From Salvator merianae (taxonomy: Eukaryota; Chordata; Lepidosauria; Squamata; Teiidae), in NCBI GenBank assembly GCA_003586115.2, contig QVOM02000034.1, positions 110,833,610-110,897,609 on the forward strand: a stretch of DNA of 64,000 nt, in the 5' to 3' direction. A program made the position numbers and the translations under genes. Positions 23,446 through 34,614 of this stretch are shown here, in pieces (positions within the stretch are counted from its first letter, which is position 1; each line of letters begins with the position of its first letter). The notes under the pieces are model-generated. The model did no database searches. It worked only from the letters and a program-made list of their open reading frames with translations, and was not told where the DNA came from.

Positions 23446-24540
23446 AAGGTCTTGTCAGAAGGGCCTTCTTTGAGCCAGGAAAGGGCGGAGAGAACCCGGC
23501 ATAGATTTGCCTTGGACCTGGAGACACCACATGGACCAGGGATTTGGCAGCTGGGAGTTTTTAGTGGAGCACTCAGCAGTTAGCCTTTTTGACAGCAGAA
23601 GAGAGCTTTACAAAATCTCCACCTCCTAGGTTGCTTCAGGTGGAGACTGATCTTCTGCCTGTGTTGCTATGCATTTCAGCTCCAAAATCTGAAAAGGGCA
23701 TGAGCGTGGGGTGCTGTATCTTCTGTCATAGGTTCAAAACATGACTGTATGCTGCAGTGATCTGCTTCGAGTTCATTTGGGAACCTTGTAGCTGCCTCAG
23801 TGGCTGCTGCAGTGATCTACCCCACCGCTATCACATTATGGACAAAACATTTTTTGAACTTCTGAAACCAGCTGTGACCGGTTTGGAAGCTGCTTGGGTC
23901 TCTGAAACTCTGAAAGAGGCAAAGATCTGTTTGCCTTGCTGCGGATTATCTGTGTGGTCTGCATCTGGTCCTCCATCTAGATGTTCACAGCTCTTTCCAT
24001 CCTCATCATTGGGTCTTTAGACCTGAAGGACCTTCTAGTGGAGGTTGCAGCTCCACTTGCCGTGCTTGCATGAATGACATCTTCATTATTTTTATGGTCT
24101 GAATAGTGGATTCAATCATTAACCACAGCACAAAGGCCCTGCTTTTTAGTGATATTCCAGAGTAAAGCTCCTGTGGCGTAATTGCCTACTTCCATGCTGG
24201 CGTGTTGTGCACATCCGGGTATTTTGATGGTGTGAAATACCCCCAAAGTGTGCGTGTATTGTCCCCTGCACAAGTGCAGTGGCCCTTTGGACTCAGATTC
24301 AGCTGTGCGCATGTGCAGGGGGCCATTTCATTTAGTAAGGATCATGTTGCTGAACTTCCAGACAGGTAGGATTTCACACTATTCCAAGAAACCCCATGTT
24401 GAGAGTTGGGTTTTCATGGAATAAGATAAAGCAGGATTTCACCCTTTTATAACAGAGCTGTGTTGGGATTGCCACAGATATGTGTGGCAGTCCCAACATA
24501 GCCATGATATAATCATACGTTTTTAACACCTGCCTGGATG
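23446..24540. other. Intron 1 segment with possible MITE at 24115-24330
   Basis: Mostly unrecognised. The section with TGGCGTAATTGCCTACTTCC and GTGTGAAATACCCCCAAAGT has the GC-rich texture of the MITEs in this window, but no ends were identified. Confidence 0.3.
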
Positions 24541-24544
24541 CAAC

Positions 24545-24795
24545 CGGATATACCATAGCACACAAGCAAAAGCACACAAAGGCACCCTAAAGCATTCAAA
24601 AGGCACCAAAGCACATGCACCAATGAGCCACTGCACTCCAAACAAACCCCATTCCACACTCACAAGCACTCGAAGGCACACAAAACCCCTCAAGACTCAC
24701 TAAAACCCCTCAGAAAGCACTCAAAACTCCTCAGAACAGACTCACCGGTGACTCACTACATTCTCCCACTCCACATTCAAAAGTACATATGAGTG
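24545..24795. repeat. Degenerate CA/CCTCA-rich low-complexity tract
   Basis: The plus strand is strongly enriched for A and C with recurring words such as AAAGCACACAAAGGCACC, CTCAAGACTCACTAAAACCC, CTCAGAAAGCACTCAAAACT. G and T are scarce. No fixed period was found by eye. Confidence 0.55.
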
Positions 24796-25245
24796 CAGAA
24801 AATAACTGAAAACCCAATCAAAACTTATGAAGAAGTCATTTTCAAAGAATAACCAGGCCAAACACTTTCCCCAATGCTGAAGGATAATTGGAGGAATAGC
24901 TGCTGGACCAGGAAGTAGGTTCCAGACTCAGCACGCTGCAGCCTTCACCTCTGACTTCTGCCTTTGGTGGCGGCAAAATGTGTTGGGAGATTGTGAGAAA
25001 CATGTCAGAAGAGGGATTGTCTCAATTTGTAAATAGTGTAATAGGAAGATGCGCTGATCAGCGCCCCTAGAATATTGTTCTGACTGCTGCTCGTCTTCCA
25101 GATTGTTTAAGCATGTAGAGGTAAATGTATAGATGTGTCTAATTGCTGCCTAAAGGAAAAGGACAGAGGAAGATTATTGTGGTTGTATGTGTATGGTAAC
25201 ATTCCTATATCCTTACCATTTTCTTATTCTCCCTTTTGTGCTTGC

Positions 25246-25445
25246 TAGAGATGTGCATGGACATAAAATTCTGGTTTGGTTCATAGCAAACCCCAAACAG
25301 ACATACGTCAAATTATTTAACCTAGAGTCTAGAACGGGCCAGATGTTGGTTTTTTAGAAATATGCTTATTAGTTTTCTTAATTACTGCATACATATGTAT
25401 TACAGTCACACTGATTTGTATCAGTTCATATTTTTATACAACAAG

Positions 25446-25480
<35 letters not shown>

Positions 25481-26106
25481 AGTCCCCACTGCCCACCCAG
25501 TGCATTATAAAACTGCATTAATATGTCTTGTACATTCTTCTTGGAAGTTTTTAATCAAAACAGTTTTGAGCTGGCATAGTTAGGCCTTGAATATTTGAAG
25601 CTATTTCTATAAATAGTGATCAAGTTTTTTGCCATTCTGTTAAGCCTTTTCCACCATTTATTCCAGATTTCTGAGCTGTGATTCGTTGGTTTTTTAATAT
25701 TTCCCCTATAGCTTTATACCAGACTTTGGTTCTTAAATCATCCAGATATTTCCATTGGTTTGTTGAACAGTTCAAAAGCTACCCCCCTCTCATGCATGGC
25801 TCCCCACTGTTGAATCCTGGGTTCTCACCCTTCCCATCAAACACGCAGGCTCCCCACAATCAAGCCCCAGCCTCCCACTATCACACCCTGCTCCCCTCCC
25901 TGCATTTGCAGTCTTACCTAATCTGCTGTGCTTGCATTTCCAAACTGCTGTCCTGGGCCGTGGCTGCTGGCTGTGCATTATTTTGCCAGCCAGCTTACAC
26001 ACTTCTGAGGCCTAGAAGGTCTTCCCAGTTTGGAAACTATGACTCCTTCCAATGAGCTATGCAGCGCCCCACTTCTCGTTAAACCTCAAACGTGACCAAT
26101 CCCTAC
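25246..26106. mobile_element. Possible hAT element with TAGRGATGTGCA-like ends
   Basis: The left edge reads TAGAGATGTGCATGG and the right edge the inverse, CGTGACCAATCCCTA. Similar termini border the foldback at 26430. The GC-richer part at 25790-26085 carries frames on both strands with no known domain. The flanks do not show a matching 8-bp duplication, so this pairing is tentative. A (CA)n microsatellite lies inside. Confidence 0.3.
25448..25478. repeat. (CA)n microsatellite
   Basis: About 15 uninterrupted CA dinucleotides. Confidence 0.97.
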
Positions 26107-26429
26107 TATTTTAAAGAATCAAGAGCTGAAGAAATAACAAAGTTCCTTCTGCTTTTTTGAAATTTGTTTTGCATAATTTTGATGCTAATACAGAAGAAAA
26201 CTGCTTCCCTGAGTTGTGACGAGAACATGTTTCAGTTTTATAAACACAAAGCACATTGAAGTTAGTTTATTATCCAGGTTATGTTAGAAGCAATCTATTA
26301 AAATAAGTAATACTATGCTGTGTTTGAAGAAATCTTTGAAGTCGGGATTTTCTCTGCTTGACCTTTTTTTTTTTTTTACTGCTACACTTTTCTTTTAGAA
26401 TAGGTTTCTGCAGTAATTGTATTTTAATT

Positions 26430-26934
26430 AGGGATGTGCTGAACTAGAGTTTGTAAGAAGTGAACTATAATGAGCTCTTATGAACTGTTCAGAGAGGCCT
26501 GGGGCCATCATGTGCCTTATTCGACTGCCCTGGAATCTCTATAGCACATGGAGCCTCCCCGAGCACAGACGAGCCACATGCAAAAGTTGCAGGGAACTCA
26601 CCTGTCTATGAAACACCAGCTACCATTATCCTCTCTCCTTGGGCGGGACCACACTGCTCACAAGCCCTATGTCATTGTGCAGATGAAAATGCAATGATGT
26701 TGCATTTGTCCACAGTGTGACCCCGCCCAGAGAGAGAAGGATGGTGATTATGGCCATGTTTCACTAAGAAGTGAGTTCCCCACACCTTTTGCACAGGGCT
26801 TGCCTACATCTGAGGAGATTCGAGGTGCCGTACAGAGTGCGGACAGTTACATGAGGCACCTGATTGTCCCAGGTCTTTCTGAATGGTTCATAAGAAACAA
26901 ACTTCTTACGGACTCTAGTTTGGCGTATCCCTAG
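26430..26934. mobile_element. ~505-bp foldback hAT-like element
   Basis: The whole element is an imperfect inverted repeat with arms of about 240 bp meeting near 26680. Matching segments include AGGGATGTGCTGAACTAGAG facing CTCTAGTTTGGCGTATCCCT, CAGGGAACTCACC facing AGTGAGTTCCCC, and GGGCGGGACCACACTG facing CAGTGTGACCCCGCCC. TTTTAATT flanks both ends (26422-26429 and 26935-26942), the 8-bp duplication expected of hAT transposition. There is no coding capacity. Confidence 0.85.
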
Positions 26935-27804
26935 TTTTAATTCTTGCAACATTTTCCTTTGGGCTTTGACTACAAGTAGCTACTGTGTTTTAGTAAATAC
27001 AGTTGATGGTTCCTGTACAGTGTGATGGATTCTGTCTTTGTTGAGCTGCGCGGCAGGGTGGAATATTGACTTGTCTGGGTGTCCTAGTGAGGCTTGTGGA
27101 CCCTCTTGTGCTACAAAATGAGTGTTACCACTTCCGGCTACTTGTGGCACAGTTTGGCCTAGTGTGACTCATCCTCATGGCTTAAGAGTAACTGAAATGA
27201 GTGACTGCTCCCACTCTGCAATATCAACACCATCCTTCACACGGAAATGTAAGTTGCTTTGTGGAAAACACTGATAGAGATAGTTTCATTTTGTTTTAAA
27301 ATATAGTGTTCTTAAACCTGAAAATTGTGAGTGTTTTCCTTACTGTCTTTCTACAAATTAAAGAGCTGGCTTGGAGCCTTTCTTTTCTTCTCTTTTTTTA
27401 AGCTTTTGCAAACTACATTTGTAATTTGGGGCTTTTCATTCCTAGCCAGAAGCCCTTGGCATAATAAGGAAGAGTTGAATGGTTGTAGCATGTGAAACTT
27501 CGTCTTGGGTTTCAGCCATTGTGACTTAAACTGTTGAGCGAGCAGAATGCTAGTTTTATGCATCCCTTTATCAACAGAGAAAACTGTGTAGATTCCTGGC
27601 TTTAAAATAAATTATTGTCGTTCTCCCCCCCCCCCCGAAATAAATGTAGGAAAGTACATGTATAAGATTTAATTGTTTTTAAGGAATAACCAGTGCTTTG
27701 TTTTATTCTTGTTAGTTTAAAAGGGGGAAATTAGATAAGTCATTTCCTCTCTCTCTCTCCTTCCTTTTCAACAAGATGGCAGCTTTTTGGGCCTAGCAAG
27801 TCTT

Positions 27805-28205
27805 AGGGCCTTTTCACATTTACCTGTAGTTTGGTATAGCAAGGGCTCCAGAGACCTCCCTTCTGCATGCTGGTGCAGTATAAGGGAGGCCCCGTCCCTG
27901 CTAGTGCGCTGGATCCACATTGGACAGAGCACAGACTGGACTAACAGCGGTCTAGAGACTGCTCAGCTGGATCATGGAGCAGTATGGAAGTCACATGCCT
28001 CCATGTTCTGGTTTACCAGGGGACCTATTCCAGTGTTGCAACAAAACATGTTGCCGAAATGGGTCCCACAGGGGCTCCAAGGCTGTTGGAGCTTTAGGAA
28101 GACAGCTCTGAAGCTTATGTGAGCCTCAGGACCATCATGAAGACTGTCCCAGAACAACCTTGTTTTGGGACATATGGACTCCTCTAGCTGGTAGACTGTT
28201 GCTGC
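27805..28205. mobile_element. MITE, family B (copy 1)
   Basis: The left end is AGGGCCTTTTCACATTTACC, followed inside by CCAGAGACCTCCCTTCTGCA and TGCTGGTGCAG. The same series of words occurs inverted at 46940-47375 (AGGGACCTCCCTTCCACATG, CTGGTGCAGGATGA). The right end is not sharp, because a family A copy follows at 28212. Confidence 0.5.
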
Positions 28206-28211
28206 TGATCT

Positions 28212-28613
28212 GGGGCTTTTTCACACTTTTCCAACCATTCCAAGGTGGAACAGTCACTGCGATGCGACAGTCATCCACATGGAGAGGATTGGAACAGCCC
28301 GAAAATCGTCTTCCAACACTCGCAATGCGAATGCTGGCTGCCCGTCATGACAGCAGTCATGGAAGTGTCCTGTCGCTGCCATGGCAGCCAGGGACACAGT
28401 GCACGACTGTGCAGCCACAGCCACTTTGTGGCCCGTAGCATTCGCATCCAGAAGTGGATGAGAATGCTATGTGCTGGGTACAGTTTTGTTGTCCACAGCT
28501 AGTAGTGAAAGGGAGCATATACAGATGCTCCCAATTACTCAGGCCTCCGCAAAATGTGGACGCACTTTGCTGGCATCTCCAAGCTCACTAGCACTAAAGT
28601 ACGAACAGGCCCC
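28212..28613. mobile_element. hAT-like MITE, family A (copy 3)
   Basis: The left end is GGGGCTTTTTCACACTTTTCC and the right end AAAGTACGAACAGGCCCC. The middle matches the other family A copies in order: paired GGAAC/GTTCC words near the left end, CCATGGCAGCC, CATCCAGAAGTGGATG, and TCACTAGCACTAAAGT near the right end. Confidence 0.6.
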
Positions 28614-28631
28614 TGGCCTCACTGGGGTGAT

Positions 28632-28921
28632 CCAATGGCACGGTGGCGCAGATGGCCAAGGCACTGATCTTTCAATAGAAGGATCGGAGTTCGAGGCCCC
28701 TGTCTGCCTTGTAGAGGGGATGAGCGCCCTCTACTGGCCTCTAGCTCCAGTCAACCTAGCTGTTCGAAAGCAAGTAATTGCAAGTAGATGAATAGGGAGC
28801 ATCACATTGCGTGATGCAGAAGATAGATAGATGTAAGCCTTCTGGCAAAAAATAACCTTGTAAGCCGCTTTGAGTCAGCTTCGGCCGAGAAAAGCGGGGT
28901 ATAAAAACCAAATTCTTCTTC
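28632..28921 (+). mobile_element. tRNA-derived SINE with LINE-like tail
   Basis: The head is tRNA-like. An A box (TGGCGCAGATGG) lies at 28644-28655 and a B box (GAGTTCGAGGC) at 28687-28697, with the usual spacing for internal RNA polymerase III promoters. The body ends in GTAAGCCGCTTTGAGTCAGC, TTCGGCCGAGAAAAGCGGGG and TATAAAAACC, which resembles the 3' ends of L2/CR1-group LINEs and would let the SINE borrow their machinery. A short TTCTTC run follows. Only one copy was seen in the window. Confidence 0.8.
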
Positions 28922-28929
28922 ATCCATCT

Positions 28930-30365
28930 AAGGTAAGTTTGGAGATAACCTTACTTTGTAGCTGAGGAGGGCAAGCAGCAGAGATTCTAAACACCCTAAA
29001 TAGCATTATTCTGGTTTTCCCACATTTAAAGCATATTTCATGCAGGTTTGTTGGGTGGCAATTCCTATATTCAGGCAAAATTACTTGAAGATTTTATGCA
29101 AGAAATGAATTTTCTTAGATTTTCCTATCTTGGTTTGCCTTTATCTACATCAATAATACATTGCCCTCTGAACTGCTTGAGGCTAAAGCGTACCCTGCCT
29201 GAAGAAATAAGTATTTTATGATTAAACACAGTAATTTTAACTGGCTTGCCCAGTTTGACAGCAAAGGCTTGAATCTCAGTGGTTTCTAATAAGTTCTGTC
29301 AGTCCAAATGAATGAGTTAGCAAGACTATTAGAGCAATAAAAAGACTTGCAAGAAATTGGGCCAGTTTCAAAAACAGCTCTTACTCATCTTCAGCTGTGT
29401 TTGTGGTCACACCTTCTATTTAAGTATCACACCTTTCCATATTCTCCCTTGACTACTGTTTACTCTTGTGGCAGAAAGAAAAGTGCTTCGTTTGAGAAAG
29501 TGAAGTGATGGGTAAAACATCTCTTTGTTTCTGATACAGTTATACATTCCATTGAGTGGAACCTCTGCAAGCACAATAAATATGCTTGCCTGTCTGAATG
29601 TAACAATGCATCGTAGTCTTATTATAATGAAAATGAACTGCACTGTGGGTACATCTGTGCATCTCCTGTCTTTCTGTGGCACAATTGCAAAGAGGAGATT
29701 GGAAGTTTTTGCTAATGTTTTGAGTAGCTGCAGCTTCTCATCACCTTTGAAAATTTCTGAATGAAGGTTCCTTTCCATTATACCTTGTTAAAATAAGGTA
29801 GTTTCAAGCCATGGTTTGGGAAGATGCTGTGTTCAACAAATTGTGGAAAATGGGAACCAGAATTTATGGTTATTAGTGCTGTAATACTTAGCCAAAACTA
29901 ATCCAAAATGGATGTAAAAAGTCTCTATTTCACAGCAATATTGTGGGAGTAGAGGAGGTATGGGGGACTAGAGTTCACATCGTAATAAATTGTAAAATAT
30001 TGTATATAATCACATATTTTTCCTGTGTTAGAATTACTAATAAATTGGTCTGCTTTTTATTCTACATTCATAAAGATAGACATTATTTATTAGATTCACA
30101 GGTTTTTCTGCCCAATTGGGTCTTCATTTTTTTGTGGAATTTGGTAATCTTTAGGGACTTACAATCTTAGGCAATTGGTCACAGATATAAAATGCATTTC
30201 TTTCTTAAAGTCATACTCTCAGCTGTTTGTACTACTGTATTACTTTGTGAACTGGAGGGTTATGGAACTGCTGAGAGTTTTCTGTTAAAAGATCCTTGGT
30301 CTTCCATTTAAAATATACAATTAAAGCATGTTATGCTTGCTTTAGAGAGGTATAATAGTAATAGA
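28930..30365. other. Intron 1 segment, nothing recognised
   Basis: AT-rich DNA. The 120-codon minus-strand frame at 29416-29778 has no recognised domain. Confidence 0.4.
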
Positions 30366-30370
30366 TCTTC

Positions 30371-30625
30371 TACTTAAGACAATGCTATTTCAACTGGGTT
30401 GATACTGTAATTGTTTTCTGATTGTGGCTCTGAGTCCTGAGTCTCGGAAGATGGCGAGGACAGAGTGAAGCTGTAGTTGGGAAAAGTCCCATTTGGTCTG
30501 TGTTGGATCAAATCATGGTGATTTATTAGAATCAGAGGAAGACCTCTGACGAAAGCCTTCATTTGCCCTATGGTCCAGATTTGCAGCTTGTCACAGTTTT
30601 CCAAACAGACATCAATGCCAGCTCA
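30371..30625 (-). other. Unassigned open frame, protein-like composition
   Basis: A minus-strand frame of about 80 codons ends at a TAA near 30371. It includes ENCDKLQIWTIGQMKAFVRG, then LPLILINHHDLIQHRPNGTF, and a polar tail rich in S, E and N (SSETQDSEPQSENNYS). A stop lies just upstream, next to possible acceptors (CTGCTATTAG and GTGAG), so it could be a terminal exon. I do not recognise the protein and there is no AATAAA just downstream. It may be chance. Confidence 0.2.
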
Positions 30626-30629
30626 CTAA

Positions 30630-32340
30630 TAGCAGACAGGTAGCCTGTAATCTGATAGTCTTGGAAAGAAAAAAGAAAAGGCACTCTTTTCTTTCTCATG
30701 TAGAAATAGGACCCACAATGCTTTGTTGGTTTCTCCCTATATTATGATGGGAACAAAAGTAAAACTTGAGAGGATGAGGGTCCATCCAGGTATAATAAGT
30801 ACTGGAAGTGATTTCATTTGGCTCTGACAAAAGGAGTAGAGTGGAAATCATTTAAAACTGGTTCACACCAGCAATTCTTCGTGCACTATTAACTGTTCAG
30901 ATCTAGTCACAAAACATTATTTGGAGGAGAAAAGGTTTAGTGAACCCTGGAAATTGGATTTGATTTATGCCAGAAGATCTGCCTTTTCACTGCTTGAGAT
31001 TTTCTATGGAAGAAAGCCACAGCCTTTTACCAAATGGTTTCTAAGGAAACATCTTATAGCAGAGCATCTGAAAACAATTTGGTTGTTAATGAGAAATAGT
31101 TCTTACAACGGTGGGAAAGTGTTGAGTGAAAGAAAAGGCTTCAGATTTTGGCACTTTCTCCATAAAGACGTTTAAATAAAAGTGTGCTGGGCTGCAGCAC
31201 AGCTTAGGAAATTTCCTACATGCAGTGGGCCTTCATCACCTGCATTTCAAGGATCTGTGCTCTGGTTTCACATCTCCTCCTCCTCCTCCTAGTCAAATAC
31301 TTTGAAGAGGCTGCAAGCTGCAGAGAGAAATAACAATATGCACATGTGTTTTTAATGTATGTTAAATACTTGAAAGTTGTTGCTGAATATATCATGCAAC
31401 ATACTTTGAATTCTCGTTCTGCTACTAGAGCAGTTGATAACATTGTGAGAACACTAGGTGCTGTTTGTCATGATCCATTTGACCCAGGAGCTTTCGGTTC
31501 TGAGAATGAGTGCCTCTTGAAATGAGCCAAGGAAATAGTATTATTTGCCCTCTCTGTGCCCTATGACACTCTGAAAAATACAGTAGGATGTTCCTAAAGT
31601 ACCATCTGGTTTTGTACGGATGTCCATTAGCAGGAGCCCAATGCCAATAATACAGCTTGCTCACGCCCTTTTAGCAAACTGACCTTTACCATTAGTGGTA
31701 ATTACACTTCCATTTGTTCTACTGGCCATTGATAGCCTGTTTTCCATGGTTTTATCACAAACATTTTTTTTTTTTTTGCAACCAGACAGTTAACTAACAG
31801 CACCGCATTTTGCAGTGAATTCTACAGTTGTTGAATTGTGTGAATAAATAACTTAATTTTATTTGTCCAGGATTCCATTTTATTGGATGATCCCAGATTG
31901 TAGTATTTTTAGATGCGGATCAAAACTCTTCCTTATCTCTTTTTTTTTCTCCACATCATGCAAAACATTTGTCTTGTCTTGGTACCTTGCTGCAATGTGT
32001 GTCACTTTACTCTTTCTCGTATTGAAGAGTGTCTTGTATTTTGATGTTCATTTGACTGATGAGCAGAGATCCTTTTGGATCTTTACACAGTCTCCTTTGT
32101 TTTTACCTCTCTAAACAGCTTGGTGTCTTCAAATGTGGGTGATTCCTGTTGTTACATCACACCATTGTAAGAAATGTCCATTTGCTTGTACCCTTTGTTT
32201 TCTGTTCCTTAACCAGTTGATTATCATTAAGAGGATTTCTCTTTTAATGGTATGGTTGCTAAGCTGACAGGTGAGGGACTGTGTCTCTTTAGACTTTTCA
32301 AAACACTTTAGATGTCAGATTGCCCTTGTCCTTTTGTTTA
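30630..32340. other. Intron 1 segment, nothing recognised
   Basis: AT-rich with a T-run at 31766-31778 and a short CTC trinucleotide run near 31270. No gene is recognised. Confidence 0.4.
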
Positions 32341-32349
32341 CTGATGTAC

Positions 32350-33300
32350 TCAAATCTAAAATATTAGAGTGGACTTCTCTTTTCGAAAGATATGGTGACT
32401 GTTCTTTTTTGTTAATCTTATCATACTAACACTTTCCTGTAGCTTCCCTGGAACAAATGTTAAGCTGACAGTTCTATAATTTCCTGGGTCTTCCCTAAAG
32501 CCCTTTAAAAACAAAATGAGAGTTATATTAGCCACATTCAAGTCTTTATGTAGTGCAGGGACAAATTGTATCTTCTTACTAAGAGGTGTATAATCTCACC
32601 TTTGAATTCTTTGGGGAGTCTTGGAGGATGACATTTGGATTTTGTGATCCCTTGGAACTTAATGGAGGATATCATTTGGGTCTATTTGCCGCAACTCCTC
32701 AAACTCCGTTCCTGATAAAAGGATGTCAGGTTCACAGATCTGTCCACATGAAGACAGATGCAAAATTTCATTCAACTTCTCTATGAATTCCTTTTAGCAA
32801 ACTTTGGCTTTTGGCATTCTTTTGGCTTTCTTGTTGTCCAAGGAACCAACAAACTCTCTAGCCAATTTTCTATTTATAATGAATGTAAATCAATTTTTAT
32901 TATTTGTTTTTACAGTTTTGTGAAATGTTCCTCAACTTTTTGTTGCCGTTTTTTACTGTCTTGCACTTCTTTGCTGAATTTAGTATTTCTTTTCTTTTTT
33001 TTCAATAGGGCACACTTTTCATTTCCTGAATGATGCTTTCTTGCATCTAATACTTTCTGTGGTACAAATTGTTAAACACATCAGCTCTTCTTGGCTTTTG
33101 TGGTACTTTTTAAATATTTGGCGTACACTGTGACTGTTACTTGTTACTGTGGCTTTAAATAACAACCAACATTTTTTGATAGAGTTTGCAATCTCAGCTT
33201 TTTCTTTCAGCTTCCTTTTTACGAGCCGTCTGAGTTTTTGTAAAATTCCCCCTCATGAAGTCAGATATGGCCATGTTGGTCTAGCTTTTCAGTTTTTTAC
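32350..33300 (-). mobile_element. CR1-group LINE RT remnant (minus)
   Basis: The minus strand at 32356-32541 reads FREDPGNYRTVSLTFVPGKL, the classic KKGxxEDPGNYRPVSLTSVPGK block at the start of the CR1/L2-group RT domain. Farther upstream on the minus strand are decayed pieces (for example KKKRNTKFSKEVQDSKKRQQ near 32950) in keeping with the region before the RT. Frames are interrupted. The outer limits are approximate. Confidence 0.6.
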
Positions 33301-33869
33301 ATTTAAAATATTTAATTTCATAGCATTACTCTGCAACCAATTGTTCTTGTCAGTTGACTCCTGTTCTGCCTTCTCTTCAGATTTGTTTTACTAGTGCACC
33401 GTTTGACTAACCAGAGCTTGCCATTCAGCAAATTGATAGCTTGGGCAGGAATGTCAGACCTGCTGTTTTCCTTCTTCTTCTTCCCCTTTACTGCTTCCCA
33501 GCTCCACCTTTAGGATCGCTTAAGTGAGATCCTAAGGGGGTTTGGGAGAGGGGAGCTTAATTTTTTACACTGTAATTTTCAGCAAGAAATATTCTGATTT
33601 CCTTCCTAGGTGGTTGGAATAGAGACAGGTCCGGACAGACACTTGACCAATTCCTACATGCTTACAGAAGCAAATGAAGGAGCATAAACTGAGAAAGCAG
33701 GGGATTTCATAGTAAGGCAAAACAGCCTTACAGGTGCAATTTTTATTATATTAAATAACACTTTTAATATAGAAATAAAAAAAAAAGTTCAACTCAGTGT
33801 AAATAAATTCATTGAAGATGTTACATTGATGGTATAGAACTCCTGTAGCTCTTATCCACATAAATGACA

Positions 33870-34330
33870 TTAAACCCAACTGCTGGGATGAGTGTGGATT
33901 GAAAGATATATATTATCGTATTATCATTTGTGGTGGACATGTCAAAAAGTACAAATGTTCTGGTCACTCATCGTTCGGGAGATATTGACTCTACTAAATG
34001 TAAACATTAACTGTACTTCAGAACTATGTTTATTGGAAGATCATAAAGCACTAAGTTTAAATACCTGTTGGAGTTTTTATTAATTGTGGCTAAAGCAGTT
34101 ATTGCTCAGAATTGGAAAGTAGCACATGATTTTATGAAAGAAGCATGGTATGTCAGGGACTTTCTGTCTGTGAACCCACACACATGCAATTTATGAACAA
34201 GAAAGGAAAAGATATCTCAGCAACTTTTCTCAAAATTTGGAGGCTACTCCTCCAGTCAATTGTCAATTGGACTATGATATGGAAGTTTAAAATGGTTATC
34301 TCTTTGCACCTAGTACATCATACATAATGT
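33870..34330 (+). mobile_element. L1 LINE, ORF2 C-terminal remnant
   Basis: The frame at 33892-34083 contains YYHLWWTCQKVQMFWSLIVR and EIL, the H-W-C...FW cysteine/tryptophan block near the ORF2 C-terminus of L1. Preceding bases (CTGATGAGTGTGGA-like) give CG(L)KD, the usual CxxC part just upstream. Stops and frame changes make the copy non-functional. A CR1-like 3' end follows almost at once at 34343. Confidence 0.65.
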
Positions 34331-34342
34331 CACAGCTCATTA

Positions 34343-34610
34343 GCTTTAAGAATGGATTGGATAGATGCATGGAGGTCAGGTGTATCAATGGCTACCAGAA
34401 TGGATGCTTAGGTACTGCCTCCAGGGTGGAGAGCTAGACAGGGTGCCTCTAATGGCCATTCGCGGGGAGTCAAAAGCAGGGAAGGTTTTGCCTTTTTATT
34501 CTGCTTGAGAATGCCCAGAAGCAATTGGTGGGCCACTGTGTGAGGCAGGATGCGGGACTAGATGAGCTGTGGCCCGATCCAGCAGGGATCTTCTTATGTT
34601 CTTATTATAT
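34343..34610 (+). mobile_element. CR1-like LINE 3' end (plus)
   Basis: This begins in the last codons of the ORF (LDRCMEVRCINGYQ) and continues through TTCTGCTTGAGAATGCCCAG, GCAATTGGTGGGCCACTGTG and CGATCCAGCAGGGATCTTCT to TATGTTCTTAT. It is the same family as 2716-3225 and 10371-10550 in the inverse orientation, and shows where that family's 3' terminus lies. Confidence 0.75.
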
Positions 34611-34614
34611 TGTA

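Noticed and set aside
25678..26055. 125-codon plus-strand open frame
   Set aside because: No recognisable domain, overlaps a minus-strand frame and probable MITE sequence.
27187..28122. Possible gene from the 111-codon frame at 27787-28122
   Set aside because: It is the interior of a family B MITE; the equivalent frame is not kept in the second copy at 46940-47375.
28640..28700. A true tRNA gene
   Set aside because: A and B boxes are present, but no cloverleaf stems close properly and the sequence continues into a SINE body and LINE-like tail.
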